From assembly GCF_024139115.2 (NCBI RefSeq), contig NC_085141.1:221253783-221317782 (forward strand): DNA of 64,000 nucleotides. Reading direction: 5' to 3'. Positions 1 through 11,345 of this stretch are shown in pieces. This DNA is from Armigeres subalbatus. Its lineage: Eukaryota > Arthropoda > Insecta > Diptera > Culicidae. How positions within the stretch are numbered: the first letter of the stretch is position 1; every line of letters begins with the position of its first letter. A program made the translations under genes and the position numbers. The notes beneath the pieces were generated by a model. It was not told the origin of the DNA. It searched no databases and was given only the letters and a program-made list of their open reading frames with translations.

Positions 1-655
1 TGAAAGTGTACTATCAGAACGTTCGTGGTTTGACAACAAAAACGAATACTCTGCTTCTGTCGTTACTGGATTGCGATCTTGACATTGTTGTTTTGACAGA
101 AACATGGCTTCACTGTGACATCGCTTCCTCTGAATTTGCCAGTAACTATGTTATTTAACTGTTCGCATTATTCTGCCTCAGTTCTCGCATTACGTTCGCT
201 GCATCTACATTTGCCCAAACAGCTGCCCTGGTATTTACACGAAACACGCGGATTCTATTAGCCAGATACTGAATCGTGCCGATTCCTACGACGTCATTGT
301 TTGCCTCGGAGATTACAATCTGCCGAATCTAGTCTTGCCTATCAACGCGTCAACTGAGCAGGAGCTTGCCCTATCAGAGTCCTTGTTACTCTCCGGTCTG
401 CATCAGATTAATGATCTTCTGAACGCGAACGACGAACTCCTTGACTTGGTGTTCGTAAACAATCCATGCATCATAGATCTCTTCGAGTCGCCATCTGCTC
501 TTTTTAAAAAATTGACCCTCATCACATACCATTAGTTTTAACCGTTGACGTCCGTTCTCTCGATGAAGAATCAGTGCCAATATCTACCGTTGACTACGAC
601 TTAAACAGGTGTGATTATCAAATCGTCAATGCATGGATTGCTGCCCTGGACTGGA
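1..655 (+). pseudogene. LINE endonuclease (APE) fragment, copy 1
   Basis: This is a degraded non-LTR retrotransposon endonuclease that enters from beyond the left edge. Reading frames are broken by several shifts, but successive motifs of the apurinic-type endonuclease are visible. QNVRGL lies at the first bases, LTETWL near 95-112, and GDYNLP near 310-327. A DLVFVNNP segment follows near 433-460. In intact elements this domain nicks target DNA to prime reverse transcription. The fragment continues into linker sequence that resembles the region before the reverse transcriptase of copy 1 at 771-1668, so the two are probably one element. I cannot name the clade with confidence beyond the Jockey/CR1 superfamily. 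Confidence 0.7.
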
Positions 656-770
656 ATCATATAGGGGAAGTGCACCGGTTTTGGCCAACTAAGTGCCTAT
701 TTTGGCCAACCCTGAAAAATACATAATTTTCCAAAATAATCGATCAGTTAAAAGCAGCGTTGAATCGTGA
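656..770. other. short insert separating LINE endonuclease and linker
   Basis: About 110 bases interrupt the LINE reading. They contain two copies of TTTTGGCCAAC about 24 bases apart. This may be a small inserted repeat fragment, but neither terminal repeats nor a target duplication can be shown. Confidence 0.3.
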
Positions 771-1668
771 GGGATATATCTCTTGTTTTGACGCCACAGC
801 TCCGGTATCTTCACAATCGTCTACGGAAATGCAGGAAGAAATTCTTCAGAAACAGGATTGAAGTGAACGCGGCTAATCTTCGGTTAGCTGAAGATGAATA
901 TACTGGTATGCAGCATTGTCGGTTTCGTGAGTACAAAGAAAGTCATCGAGCAAATTTGTAAAACGATCCTTCTTCGTTCTGGGCCTACATTAAAAAACGA
1001 AAAGAGTCGAACAATATTTCTGTTGACGTCACTTATCGTACGCCTTCCTCCCGATCACCTGACACAACAGCAAACTTATTTGCCAGCTTCTTTTGCTTCA
1101 GTACATAACGACAATCCTCCTCCATTGGATCAAAGCTACATCGAAAGTCTTCCGTCGTATTCCGTCCGGCTTCCTCAAGTCACTTTTAGCAATGCGGATA
1201 TTTTAAAAGCTCTCAGCTCGCTTGACACATCAAAAGGACCGGGACCCGATCACTTACCGCCCACCTTTATCATACAATGTACTTCATCTCTTGCAATGCT
1301 CATTGCTTCAATTTTCAATCGATCTATAAGCGATAGTGTTTTCCCGGAAACTTGGAAGCTTTCTTCGATCGTTCCCGTGTATAAATCCGGTAACATACAT
1401 AGTGTAAAGAACTACCGTCCGATATCAATCTTGAACTGTTTCGCCAAAGTTTTTGGGAGTCTTTTGCACGAAGTGTTATACCCAGCAGTACAGTCTATCA
1501 TCTCCGAGTATCAACATGGGTTCATGAAAAAGCGATCGACGACATCCAACCTAATGGCATTCACTCATACAGTGCTAGACGAATTGGAGAACCATAGCCA
1601 GGCCGATGCTATTTATTTTGACTTTTCAAAGGCGTTTGACAAGGTGCCCCACCTTAGTAACATATTGG
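771..1668 (+). pseudogene. LINE linker and N-terminal reverse transcriptase, copy 1
   Basis: This holds the basic linker (FFRNRIEVNAANLRLAEDEY near 840-900) followed, after frame changes, by the fingers and early palm of a LINE reverse transcriptase. Visible motifs are GPGPDHLPP (about 1239-1265), VYKSGN...KNYRPIS (about 1377-1425), QHGFMKKRST (about 1512-1541) and DFSKAFDKVPH (about 1620-1652), which carries the first catalytic aspartate. The sequence then stops matching a reverse transcriptase abruptly, so the FADD motif and the C-terminal part are missing. The break may mark the insertion of, or recombination with, the second LINE that starts about 100 bases downstream. Confidence 0.8.
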
Positions 1669-1768
1669 TTTTATAACACTCTTGTAGAGCAAATTATGGT
1701 CTTCAAATGCGTTATAAAACTTAAAATGTATGAGTAAAAGCAGCTAAACAGCATTCTAAGAAAGACTA

Positions 1769-3310
1769 TTATTGTAACATTTCACAAAACTCTAGCCCCT
1801 CTAATGTGTGGGAAAAGCTTAATGATATTTTTGGTCGCTCCAAAGTTAGTGTACATATCGCATCGCATAGCGAAGGACAAACTATAAACTCCGACCAAGA
1901 TGTGGCAGAGGTATTTAACACTTTCTTTTCAAATATCGGAAACAATTTAGCCGATAAGCTTCCTAAAACCAATTATGATTGCTTGACACATGTAAAACCA
2001 GTCAAAAATTCGATATTTTTGAGGCCCGCTAGTTCTGATGAAATTAGTATTCTTATGAGCAAACTTGATGTTAGGAAAAGCAGAGGTTAGATAACATTCC
2101 AGCAGATGTCTTGAAAAGTAATGTGAATTCATTTTCTAGGATTATCGCTGAATTATTCAATAAAATAATATCCACAGGATGTTACCCTAAAACTATTAAA
2201 ATTTCCAAAGTCACACCAATTTTCAAATCTGGCGATTCTTGTGACCCTTCTAATTATCGACCGATTTCAACATTGTCAACAATTAATAAAATTTTGGAAA
2301 AACTTTTAACCAACCGGCTTTTAAATTTCTTTCGCGCAAATCAAATCATCAATAAATATCAATATGGTTTTCGTGAAGGTTGTGGTACATCAACAGCTGT
2401 TACTAACTGGTCGACGACATTATCGCTGAAATCGACCAGAAAAAAATGGTAGGGGGCCTATTTATCGATTTGAAAAAAGCGTTTGACACCATAAATCATA
2501 AAATCCTTCTTAGTAAGCTTGATAGATCTAGAGTAAGGGGAGTTGGTAACGATTTGATTGCGAGTTATCTTTCAGATCGGAAGCAATTTGTGTCAATTAA
2601 CAAATCTAGCAGAAGTTTGCGTCCGAATGACATTGGAGTGCCACAAGGGAGCAATATAGGTCCGCTATTATTTTTAATTTTTATTAATGATTTGGAAAAT
2701 TTGAAGCTAAAACGAACCCCGAGACTGTTTGCAGATGATACAGCCCTATGTTCCCCTCATTCGACAGCCAATTTAATTATGAAAGACATCGAATCCGACA
2801 TGAGGAGTCTAATGATATTTTTTAGTGGAAATTACCTTACTTTAAATTTGGCAAAAACTAAATATATGTTTTTTTCATTCGTCACGCAAAATAATTCCTC
2901 AGCATGCAGATCCATTTATTGGAAAAAAAAAGTTTCTACTTTCAAATACTTGGGGCTTATCTTAGACCCTCATCTCTCTTGGGGCAACCACATACAACAT
3001 GTTTCCAACGAAGCTTTTTCTTTATGTGGTTTAATGAAAAGAGTGCGCTGTTTCGTACCCAATGATGCTTTATTCAAATTTTATTATGCCTGTATTCATT
3101 CCATATTTCAGTACCTTATTATTGTTTGTGGTCATGCAGCGAAATCAATTAAAAAAAAAGTTCAAATACTGCAGAACAGATGTTTAAAAATAATCTTCAA
3201 ATTGCCACCTTTGTTCTCTACTCTACGCTGATTTAAGGCACAAAGTTTTTCCCATATAAGGTTTACGTGAATGTCAAACAATTCTATATGTACATAACAC
3301 TTTGCAACCA
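1769..3310 (+). pseudogene. CR1-like LINE reverse transcriptase, copy 2
   Basis: A second, distinct LINE in the same orientation. The coding sequence lies in three pieces (1806-2090, 2111-2452 and 2446-3231), so at least two frameshifts disable it. Motifs in order are FNTFFSNIG, then KVTPIFKSGD...NYRPIS, then QYGFREGCGTSTA, DLKKAFDTI with the first catalytic Asp, GVPQGSNIGPLLF, and FADDT near 2728-2742 with the catalytic Asp pair. Next come NLAKTKYMFF and the FKYLGLILDPHLSW thumb region. The C-terminal part decays after LPPLFSTL, and traces such as a reading like LCNHA near 3300 suggest the ORF originally went further. Motif style fits CR1-type elements; the clade call is inference. Confidence 0.8.
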
Positions 3311-3899
3311 CGCAACGTATAGAAAAACTTTGTCGAAGACACTACGGGTCTATCTATTGAAACGAACAAAATATGACTCAATTTTAGATAATAGGTCATT
3401 TAACCCTATAAAAACTGGTATACAATGAATAACTTTGCATGTTCGAATTTTGAAGGTTAATAATGTTCTAGAAACTTATTCAGCACATAAAAATACAGTA
3501 TTCAGCTACTAAATCATATCAATATTTTCAATTGTTAGAAGGAAATTCGAGAATTACGAACAAAATTACATATTTTTTGCACTAAAATATCTCGCAAGGT
3601 ATCAAAGAGTGGCAGTCAAATCAATGCACATTCAAAAGCTTCAAAGCAAGTGGTTTTATTTGTATCTCGTTGTATCCTCGACAGATATTTGTTATAGAAA
3701 AATAACAATTTTTCTACATGCTCTTTGGTATATAACTGCAACGCATTTCAGACCTCATACGCACTTTACTTTGGGTTGTGCACTGGTTAAAAAAAATCAC
3801 GATGGCAGAATTTATTTGAATTTTCCTTGGCGGCGGCAGCGTTTTTGACGTGTATGTTAAAAGGTATTTTGATCATTACATCAGAACGCAATGACCGAT
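3311..3899. other. AT-rich stretch without recognised genes
   Basis: No domain, terminal repeat or RNA gene is recognised. A purine/pyrimidine-rich phrase with GGCGGCGGC near 3828-3838 resembles the one at 22150-22230, which suggests a shared dispersed repeat. Confidence 0.4.
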
Positions 3900-5240
3900 C
3901 AAATTTACGGCAAAAATTGATGGAATTCTTCTATGACTTGATTTAATCTATTCCACCATTGAGCTTGAACCTGAACTTTATCTTAATTCCTTCTGAATTC
4001 ATTTGATCTTTCCGGCATTTCCATGTGACTTCCCTCTAAATATCCGTCGAGAAACTCTTTGAATTCCGTGAATTTTTAAAAGCTTTTTTTGTGAAAATTT
4101 CAAAGAATTCTTCGTGTAAAATAAGGAGAATTTCCGATGAAAATTATGAGGAGTTTCTTGTCACAAAATTTATATCTAACAATTTCCGTAAACAAAATAT
4201 GAAGGTAATTCTCCAAAATTTAAATTAAAAATTCTTCTTATATTCCACAAGTTCCTCTGAACTACCACAATAAATCCCTTTTAATTTCTACAAGAAAATT
4301 ATCTAAATTAATTTAAATAGATTTTTTGCGAATGTCGACATGAAATTGAAATTGTTCTGGTGTTAAAAGAATATTTCTATTTCTATGGTGAATTCTTACG
4401 AGAAAATCTTTCTAAAAAAATTCAGAGGAATTCCACAAAAAAATCGATGAGTAGCAAAATCAGAAGAAACTTGTTACATACTTTCGTTAAATTCTTCTTT
4501 AAATTCCTTTGGGAATTCTTCTAGAAATATCTTCGGACATTCTTCCAGAATTTTCTCTGAGAATTTCTTTAAGAATTTCTTCAAATATACGTTCTGGTAT
4601 TCTTTCCGAAATTCATCCAGGACGTTGTCCGGAAGTCTCAGGAATTTTTCGAATAATTCTCCAGGAATTCATTTGGAAGATCCTGCAAAAGTTCCTTCAG
4701 AACTCCTTCGGAAGTTCCTTCACGAATTCCTCTAATAGTTCTTCCAAAAAGTTCCCCCGGGATTTCTGCGGAAGCTCCTCCAGGGATCCCTACGGAAGAT
4801 CCTCCTCTGGAAGATCCTTCAAGGTTGCCGAATTACTCTCCAAGAATGCTTACGAAAGAATACTTTTATTTCCTCCAGGATTTCTTTCGAAATTTTCTGC
4901 AGCAATACCTCAAGAAGCTTCTCCAACTACCTCCAAGAATTCCTCCAGAAGTTTCGTCGGAAATTCCACCGGAAATTGCTTCAATAATTCCTCAGGAATA
5001 TCCTTCAGAAATTCATCAGGAAAATCCTTCTGCTATTCCTCCAGAAAATTCCTCCGGAATTCATCCTGAAGACAGAACTTCCTTCTTCTTTCTTCTTTCT
5101 CCAGAAGTTCCTTCAGTAAATCCTTTGGATGCTCCAACAGAAATTCCTCGGGAAATTTCTCTAGGAGTCTTCCAGAAATAATAAGAAGCTCCATCCAGAA
5201 GAAAGTTATAAGAAGCTCCATCGGGAATTTATCCGGAAGT
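3900..5240. repeat. Degenerate GAATTCCTCCGGAA-type tandem repeat
   Basis: The sequence is a long run of loosely repeated units built on variations of ATTCCTCCRGAAATT, denser after about 4490. Open frames here (for example 4509-5069) are rich in Ser, Ile, Pro and Phe because of the repeat and are not genes. The same repeat type recurs at about 24030-24640, 36990-37240 and 40930-42880, on both strands. Confidence 0.75.
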
Positions 5241-5670
5241 TGATCTAGATATTTATCCGGATCTCTGGATCACAGTAAATCCCAACAGGGTATTCTTTAA
5301 AAAGCAATTTGGAAAAGTGGAAGGTCAAAAGTGTGATAATCCGACTCAGTACAAAATCCAGGGGAAACTCGTTTTAAAAAAATAAAGAATTAAAAAAAAT
5401 ATTCTCTTGAATTCTAACAATTTGAATGTTAAAAAAAAACATTATTCAACACGAGATTCAACATCCGTAATATACATACGTAATAATGAAATTACACACG
5501 TATTTGATTTTGTAATTTATCGCTGGTAATCATAATCCTAATATTGAAGACATTTGAAGACATTTTTGAACGACTTTGGAGACATTTGAAAATATCATCT
5601 GGCATCACTGCTTCTCATTCTACTTTGTGACAGCAGCGCGTACAGACGTGCTTTTTGCAAGCGCATTTTC
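5241..5670. other. AT-rich spacer
   Basis: Nothing recognisable. It is AT-rich up to about 5570 and becomes GC-richer toward the candidate small gene. Confidence 0.4.
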
Positions 5671-5751
5671 TTCATGTGTTTTTTTTTCGTTCGTTCGCTG
5701 TGTTTACATTTTAGCTTCGTCGCATTATCGTTATCTACTCTCGGACCTGTC

Positions 5752-6143
5752 ATGAGAGACTCGGTGGCCGACTCGGTCACGGGAAAAGCTCCGAAGCACA
5801 CTGCTCTTGAATGCGCGGGTAATTTATCCAAGCAACTTTTGCAGAGCAACGTATATTCGTATATTCGAGAGCTGCCCAAAACCCAAAATTCCTGGAAATC
5901 CGGAAGAAGGCATCCACCGAAGAAGACGCTACCGAAAAAGAACCGTGTTCTTGTACTCAACGTGGTGAATTATCCAACCATCGCGGTTCTTCCTCGAGCG
6001 ATTCCAATCCTCCCACCGTTACAACCGCACATCCTGATGAGCACCCTTTACCCTCGAATGATTCCGCTTGTAAAAGTGTCCAGTATTTTGCGTGGATATA
6101 TTTCTTTCTCACAATAATTGTTTACTTTCTAGTTTATAAATAA
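5752..6143 (+). pseudogene. Candidate small tail-anchored protein, frame-broken
   Basis: An ATG at 5752 opens a frame reading MRDSVADSVTGKAPKHTALE and onward. Its local composition is less repetitive than the surroundings. A second frame, open from about 5815 to 6143, reads through RKKASTEEDATEKEPCSC, a Ser/Pro/His-rich linker and finally a hydrophobic segment, FAWIYFFLTIIVYFLVY, directly before TAA at 6141-6143. Such a C-terminal segment would be a single membrane anchor. Joining the two requires one frameshift or an unseen intron between about 5820 and 5900. I do not recognise the family. It could be a decayed gene, a retrocopy, or chance; the hydrophobic end and the AATAAA downstream are the only positive signs. 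Confidence 0.3.
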
Positions 6144-6295
6144 TTAAATAGACTAATTTAGTTGAACTGAAGCTATCACTAACCCCACTATGACGACGCA
6201 TCATGGTACCAAGTCCCAGCGCGTTCCACACGCGCACATTTCCTGCTGACGCCGCATGTGCATCCGCACCTGCCGATGACGAGGACATCGAATTC

Positions 6296-6301
6296 AATAA
6301 A
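6296..6301 (+). other. Possible poly(A) signal AATAAA
   Basis: An AATAAA hexamer lies about 150 bases after the stop at 6141-6143 of the candidate small gene. It is weak alone because the DNA is AT-rich. Confidence 0.25.
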
Positions 6302-6520
6302 TGTGATGTAAGCAAAATTCGATCAAAATTATTATTAAGCAGTAAAGACTTCTGTCTGTAACTTACCATCATCCACTCAAGATAGCTTTTCTAAAAAAGC
6401 CGAAATTTTTACGGATATTTAACTTTGATGCTTAATATTTCGAGAATTATTTACACAACTGTCACTTTCCCTATAAGTTGTGTTATAAAAGTTGCCATTA
6501 CGCATATTCTTATCTATCTA

Positions 6521-7875
6521 GGGTAAATCACTACTTGGGCCTATGGACCCGATTCCCGGCTCACTGCACAGAAAACTAATGATTTATACTGTTTGGAAGC
6601 CGTAGGTCTATGATTGATAATTTTTAAAAAGTCTCCCATTTATCTTTCACAATACTCAATATATTTCAACCACATGTTTTACTCCTAATTGATCCAATTG
6701 TAGAAAATAAAAATGTAGATTTCAAAACTTCGCTCTCCGTTGTCACACCACTGAGCCGAAGTGATTCTTTCCACTTTTACAAAACGGTATCATCAAATAA
6801 ACACCTACCTGAAAATCGTTACAGTGCTCGATACAACCATTGCTTTAAGTTGTTAATCACCACACCATAATTCTAAACACACGCACTTCAATTCTTCCTA
6901 TTAGTTTGTTTCACTAGAACTTATTTAAACATATAAGAATACATTTGAAAATTTATTCTCAAACCGAACAAAAAATCACCTCGGCCCAAGAACTTCTAGC
7001 CGCCCCGTGCTGCCATCGTTAACAGGAAAACTGCTAATACGTTGGCACTATCATGTTATTTATAATTCTCTCGATTTCAAAAGGTGAGAAGAATATTGTT
7101 TTTATGTGCACGCTTAAAATCAATAACACAGAGATGTGTTTGCATCACACAAAACGGACCTAATGTGGAACATCCCCTAGATGAGCGACAGTTACACAGG
7201 CACAAAAAAGCCTCGTACGGTCGTGATAACGGTCCTTTTCAACATGTAAACGTTTGTACAGATTCCTTGTTTCATGAGGAAGCAAATATTGTTGAAAATA
7301 TTGAAATCCTAGCTGCAATAAAACCACACGAGCTATTTTTGTGGCTGTGTAACTATCGCTCATCTAGGGGATGTTCCGCATTAGGTCCGTTTTGTGTGAT
7401 GCAAACACATCTCTGTGTTATTGATTTTAAGCGTGTGTTTGGAAGAAATTTGGATGAGTAAATATATCTTCTCAACCAAATAAAAATGATTATGAATAAT
7501 ACCATCTGGCATCTTGTTGTCGTGGAACGTGCATATTTTTGTTTACGTCTCATTTTCTACCGTCCCGAGAGAGAATGAGAGTAAAATGTTGAGAGATCGA
7601 GTAAAATTTTGTTTAGGCCGGGAACTGGTTTTACGTGTGCCGGAATGGCAAATCGCTATGACTGAAATGAGTGCTGCACCTCGTTATTTTAAATCAAATA
7701 AAAGCTTTTTTGAACGATATTTAGCACGAATAGCTATTTTTTAAGCAGAAGTGAACCCCATTGCAGTATTATACAGTCCATAAAATTCAGGGAAAGTTGC
7801 TTCCTGTCATAAATATCAATTAAATAATGCAGTCGTACGCATGTTAGGCCGGGAATGGGGTAAGAAATCCTATAT
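6521..7875 (+). repeat. Left inverted arm of the 4.8-kb foldback
   Basis: The arm matches the reverse complement of 10285-11345. Shared landmarks include the segment reading TTTACAAAACGGTATCATC (6776-6794 here), the CGATTTCAAAAGGTG segment near 7073, the CATCTGGCATCTTGTTG segment near 7503, and the GTTAGGCCGGGAATGGGGT segment near 7843. It is interrupted at 7109-7435 by a nested MITE that the right arm lacks. Confidence 0.8.
7109..7435. mobile_element. Nested 327-bp MITE in the left arm
   Basis: Ends are inverted repeats of about 85 bases starting CACGCTTAAAATCAATAACA and ending with the reverse complement. Comparison with the uninterrupted right arm (near 10715-10725) shows the insertion point directly: the arm sequence runs TTTTTA-TGTG, then the MITE, then TGTTTGGAAG. 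A TG or TGTG-like duplication is possible but not certain. There is no coding capacity. Confidence 0.8.
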
Positions 7876-8115
7876 AATAAAAATGAAATGGTCTGTGTTC
7901 GTATCCGCATAACTCGAAAACGGCTAGACGGATTTTCTTCATTCCTTCAGCAGATATGTTCATTATTGTTTCCGACGGGTTTATATGATGTTTCCTCATG
8001 CAAAAATTACGCGTAAGGTTTTGCAAATCGTAAAAACTAAAATTAGGATTCGTATGGAAATTTCACATGGGAATCTTAGCCTACTACGCAGGACAACGTC
8101 TGCCGGGTCGACTAG
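7868..8115 (+). mobile_element. Possible Helitron-like fragment
   Basis: The segment starts TCCTATATAATAAAAATG, has CTCGAAAACGGCTAGACGG near 7912, and ends GACAACGTCTGCCGGGTCGA just before CTAG at 8112-8115. The TC start, the CTRR-type end and the GCAGGACAACGTCTGCCGGG phrase recall insect Helitrons. No clear 3' hairpin is seen. The start is also close to where arm homology fades, so the left edge may be accidental. Confidence 0.35.
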
Positions 8116-8289
8116 TTCAGGATAAAAGCTTAGAATTAAATCAGATTAAATATCAACGAGTCATGAGATAAATTATTTAGCTAACTTTAACTTATCCTAG
8201 ATGAAACTTGTCTCAATATTTTTATCGTGACTTCCCAAGTAACATTTCAAGTTTTATTCAGCTCTAAGAATGGTTTTCAAGATCAAGAT

Positions 8290-9790
8290 CAAGTAATTAC
8301 TGTCCCACACAAGTCAATGTCGAGGAGCAGCCTGGCAGCCCTACTCGGTTGACACGGTACAGGGCTCATGCAACGCTCGACATCTTCCATCAAGAGCATG
8401 AACGATCACGTCTCCCAGCCGGTCGTTTTCTAGGAGCTCAGCTCGGACCACTATCCGGTGGTAGTGGAAATTGGAACTTCGGTGAATGGTCACGAGCTAA
8501 CCCGGCGTAAATATCACCAAGTCAACTGGGGTCGGTTTCAACGGTGCGTGGACGAAAACACCGACTACCAGTGGCATCCGATGTCATCCGAAGGCGTCGA
8601 CGAGCAGCTGCACGCCACCCAGGAGGCGCTCTCCGTAGCCCACGAGCAGCATGTTCAAAAGGCCCAGCTGGTAAGAAACACCCACTTACCAAAGATTTTA
8701 TCTTTCGGCGAAATATCACTCGCAGGTAGTACCAACGTACTGGGCTGCCTGCGCTTAAGACCCGGTGCAATCGCATGACTAAAATTATCCAAGCCAGAAT
8801 GGTGGACCTCAGAAATAGATCCGCGCTCTCCCAGACTGTGCTAAGCCGTCCGAAGCTAACCAGAATTCTAAAATCTAAGCCTCGACCCATTCCACCTTTA
8901 ATCCTTTTAGAGAGCAATGGCTCTAAGGATCGCTTGATAAATCCTGCAAAGAAGGTTACCGAAATAGGTCGTCACTTCGTCAGCTCGCACAATCTTGGAC
9001 AGGGCATCGCCAGTCCACAGGAAGAAGCCGTTAACGAGCACATTTCGCTGATATTTAATCAGTGTCTGCGACTCAGCTACTTTCCATTGTCCTGGAAGCA
9101 TGCGAAAGTCATTCCCATCCGGTAGTCTGGGAAGGATCCTTCCTCTCCAAATAGTTATCGTCACATCAGCCTTCTCTCAGGGTTATCCAAGCTGTTTGAA
9201 AAGGCGATTCACAGCTGGTTACTTGAGTCTGTCGAACACCACAACATCTTGCTCGAGGAACAGTTTGGTTTTCGACGCGGTCGATCAACCGTACACCAAC
9301 TGACCCGAGTTACCAACGTCCTCAGACGGAACAAGTTTGTCTCAAAAACATCCGCCATGGCCTTATTCGATGTCAAGAAGGCATTCGACAATGTATGGCA
9401 TGATGGCCTGGTGTACAAACTACAACGCTACAATCTTTCCAGCTACTTGGTGAAAATCATCAACAATTACCTGTCGGCAATGACATTTCGGGTCTCAATC
9501 AGCGAGTTCCAATGCGCACGACATCGTCGCAGACGTCCCCCAGATCAGTATTCTCGAACCCCTGCTATTACCAAATTACTTTCGACCAGACGACCCTTCT
9601 TCTATGCCAGAAGGGTATTTATAAGGTAAATGAAGCCAACTATTATATCTACCTTGGAGAACAGCGCTTAAAAAAGCAATCCCCAACTTGGTGGGCATAC
9701 GGCGGACAACTGGATCTAATAAACTGGAGACCCGTACCAATCTGGTCCTGATAGATGGCATACACAACTTGGCCTATTCATCCCCTCATC
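8290..9790 (+). pseudogene. Jockey-like LINE remnant inside the foldback
   Basis: Fragments in plus orientation include the end of the endonuclease (SSDHYPVVVEIGT, about 8440-8480, with the conserved Ser-Asp-His) and the endonuclease-RT linker. The reverse transcriptase N-half follows: FPLSWKHAKVIPI, then HISLLSGLSKLFEKAI, QFGFRRGRSTVHQL and DVKKAFDNVWHDG near 9367-9405. After about 9510 the palm with the Asp pair is missing. The last piece (KKQSPTWWAYGGQLDL and neighbours, about 9670-9720) resembles a Jockey C-terminus, so an internal deletion is likely. Several stops and shifts show it is dead. It lies between the two arms of the foldback and does not drive it. Confidence 0.75.
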
Positions 9791-10284
9791 ATTATTGTAA
9801 ACTAGTTTATTCGTGGACGCAATAGCGCCCATGGTAAGTGTTTTTTAAGAGTGATAGATTCTTTTCTGCATTAAAAAAAATCAAATTTTTCAACGTCTGT
9901 TGTCTGTGATATTTTTCATCAAACGCTGTGTCTGGTTGTCTAAGATTGTCACTGGTTTTATTTTCTGCATCTGACAGTAAAAAAGAATTGAAGGGTCAAA
10001 TATTTTATTTTTTTGTGAGAATTTCCCCGCGTGCTGCGTCTGGTTGGCTAGTCACCGGACAGACAAACAGGGCTATTATATACATGATTGAAATTTTAAC
10101 CCTGGATCACCATCGACGTCCATAGTTGCCACATAGATATACTTGGAGGGTAGACAAGTGAGCGGAGCTAGAATATTGAAAATTTCATCAAACATATTTT
10201 CTCCGAAACGGTTGGATTCTAACCCAATCTTCTGAACCTATGAGTAGAAGAGTTGACAGAAACAATTGCACAAGCATACCATAG
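9791..10284. other. Unassigned centre of the foldback
   Basis: No gene is recognised. A phrase near 10205-10260 (AAACGGTTGGATTCTAACCC and following) has the same feel as 7912-7960, but no repeat can be aligned by eye. Confidence 0.3.
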
Positions 10285-11345
10285 GGTTTCTCACCCCATT
10301 CCCGGCCTAACATGCGCACGACTGCATTATTTAATTGATATTTATGACTAGGGGCAACTTTTCTGAATTTTGTGGGCCGTGTAATATTGCGATGGGGTTC
10401 ACCTCTGCTTCAAAAATAGTTATTCTTGCTAAACACCGCTTGAAAAAGCTTTTATTTGATTTAAATTAACATGGTGCAGCACTCATTTCAGTCATAGGCG
10501 ATTGCTTATCCGGCATACCCCAAATCTCCTCGGCATACGCAATATTTTACTCAATCTCTCAACATCTTACTCTCATTCTCTCTCTCGGGACGGTAGAAAA
10601 TGCAACGTAAACAAAAATATGCACGTTCCACGACAACAAGATGCCAGATGGTATTATTCATAATCATTTTTATTTGGTTGAGAAGATATATTTACTCATC
10701 CAAATTTCTTCCAAACACTTAAAAACAATATCTTTTCCACCTTTTGAAATCGAGAGAATTATAAATAACATGATAGCTTCAACGTATTAGACAGTTTTCC
10801 TATTAACGATGAAGGATTATCTTCATACTAAAATAAGACTTATGGCCTTTTGGCAGCACTGTACAGCTAGAAATTCTTGGGCCGAGGTGATTTTTTGTTC
10901 GGTTTGAGGATACATTTTTAAATGTATTCCAATATGTTTATATAAAATCTAGTGATACGAACAATTACAAAAGATTAAAGTGCGTGAGTTTAGCATTATT
11001 GTGTGGTGATAAACAGCCTGAAGCAATGGTTGTATCGAGCACTGTGACGATTTTCAGGTAGGTGTTTATTTGATGATACCGTTTTGTAAAAGTGGAAAGA
11101 ATCACTTCGGCTCAGTGGTGTTGCAACGAAGAGCAAAAGTTTGAAATCTACATTTTTATTTTCTATAATTGGATCGATTAGGAGTGAAATAAATGGTTGA
11201 AAAATATTGAGTATTGTGCGAGATAAATAGGAGACTTTTTTAAAATGATCAATCATAAACCTACGGCTACTAAACAGTATAAATCATTAGCTTTCTGTGC
11301 AGTGAGCCGGGAATGGGGTCCATAGGCCCAAGTAGTGATTTACCC
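10285..11345 (-). repeat. Right inverted arm of the 4.8-kb foldback
   Basis: Reverse complement of the left arm without the nested MITE, so it preserves the pre-insertion structure. It ends CCAAGTAGTGATTTACCC at 11345. The paired arm at 59686 ends almost identically. Confidence 0.8.

Larger units (their letters stand above)
6521..11345. mobile_element. 4.8-kb foldback DNA element with long inverted arms
   Basis: The left end begins GGGTAAATCACTACTTGGGC and the right end is its reverse complement, ending at 11345. Both ends are flanked by TA. Left and right arms remain alignable for about 1.0 kb (6521-7875 against 10285-11345; the left is longer because of a nested MITE). No transposase is visible. 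The 2.4-kb centre holds a LINE fragment and unassigned sequence. A third arm of the same family lies at 58855-59686. The element is non-autonomous; TA flanks would suit a Tc1/mariner-like mobilisation but this is inference. Confidence 0.8.

Noticed and set aside
4509..5221. Ser/Ile/Pro-rich open frames on both strands
   Set aside because: Generated by the degenerate GAATTCCTCC repeat; no domain.
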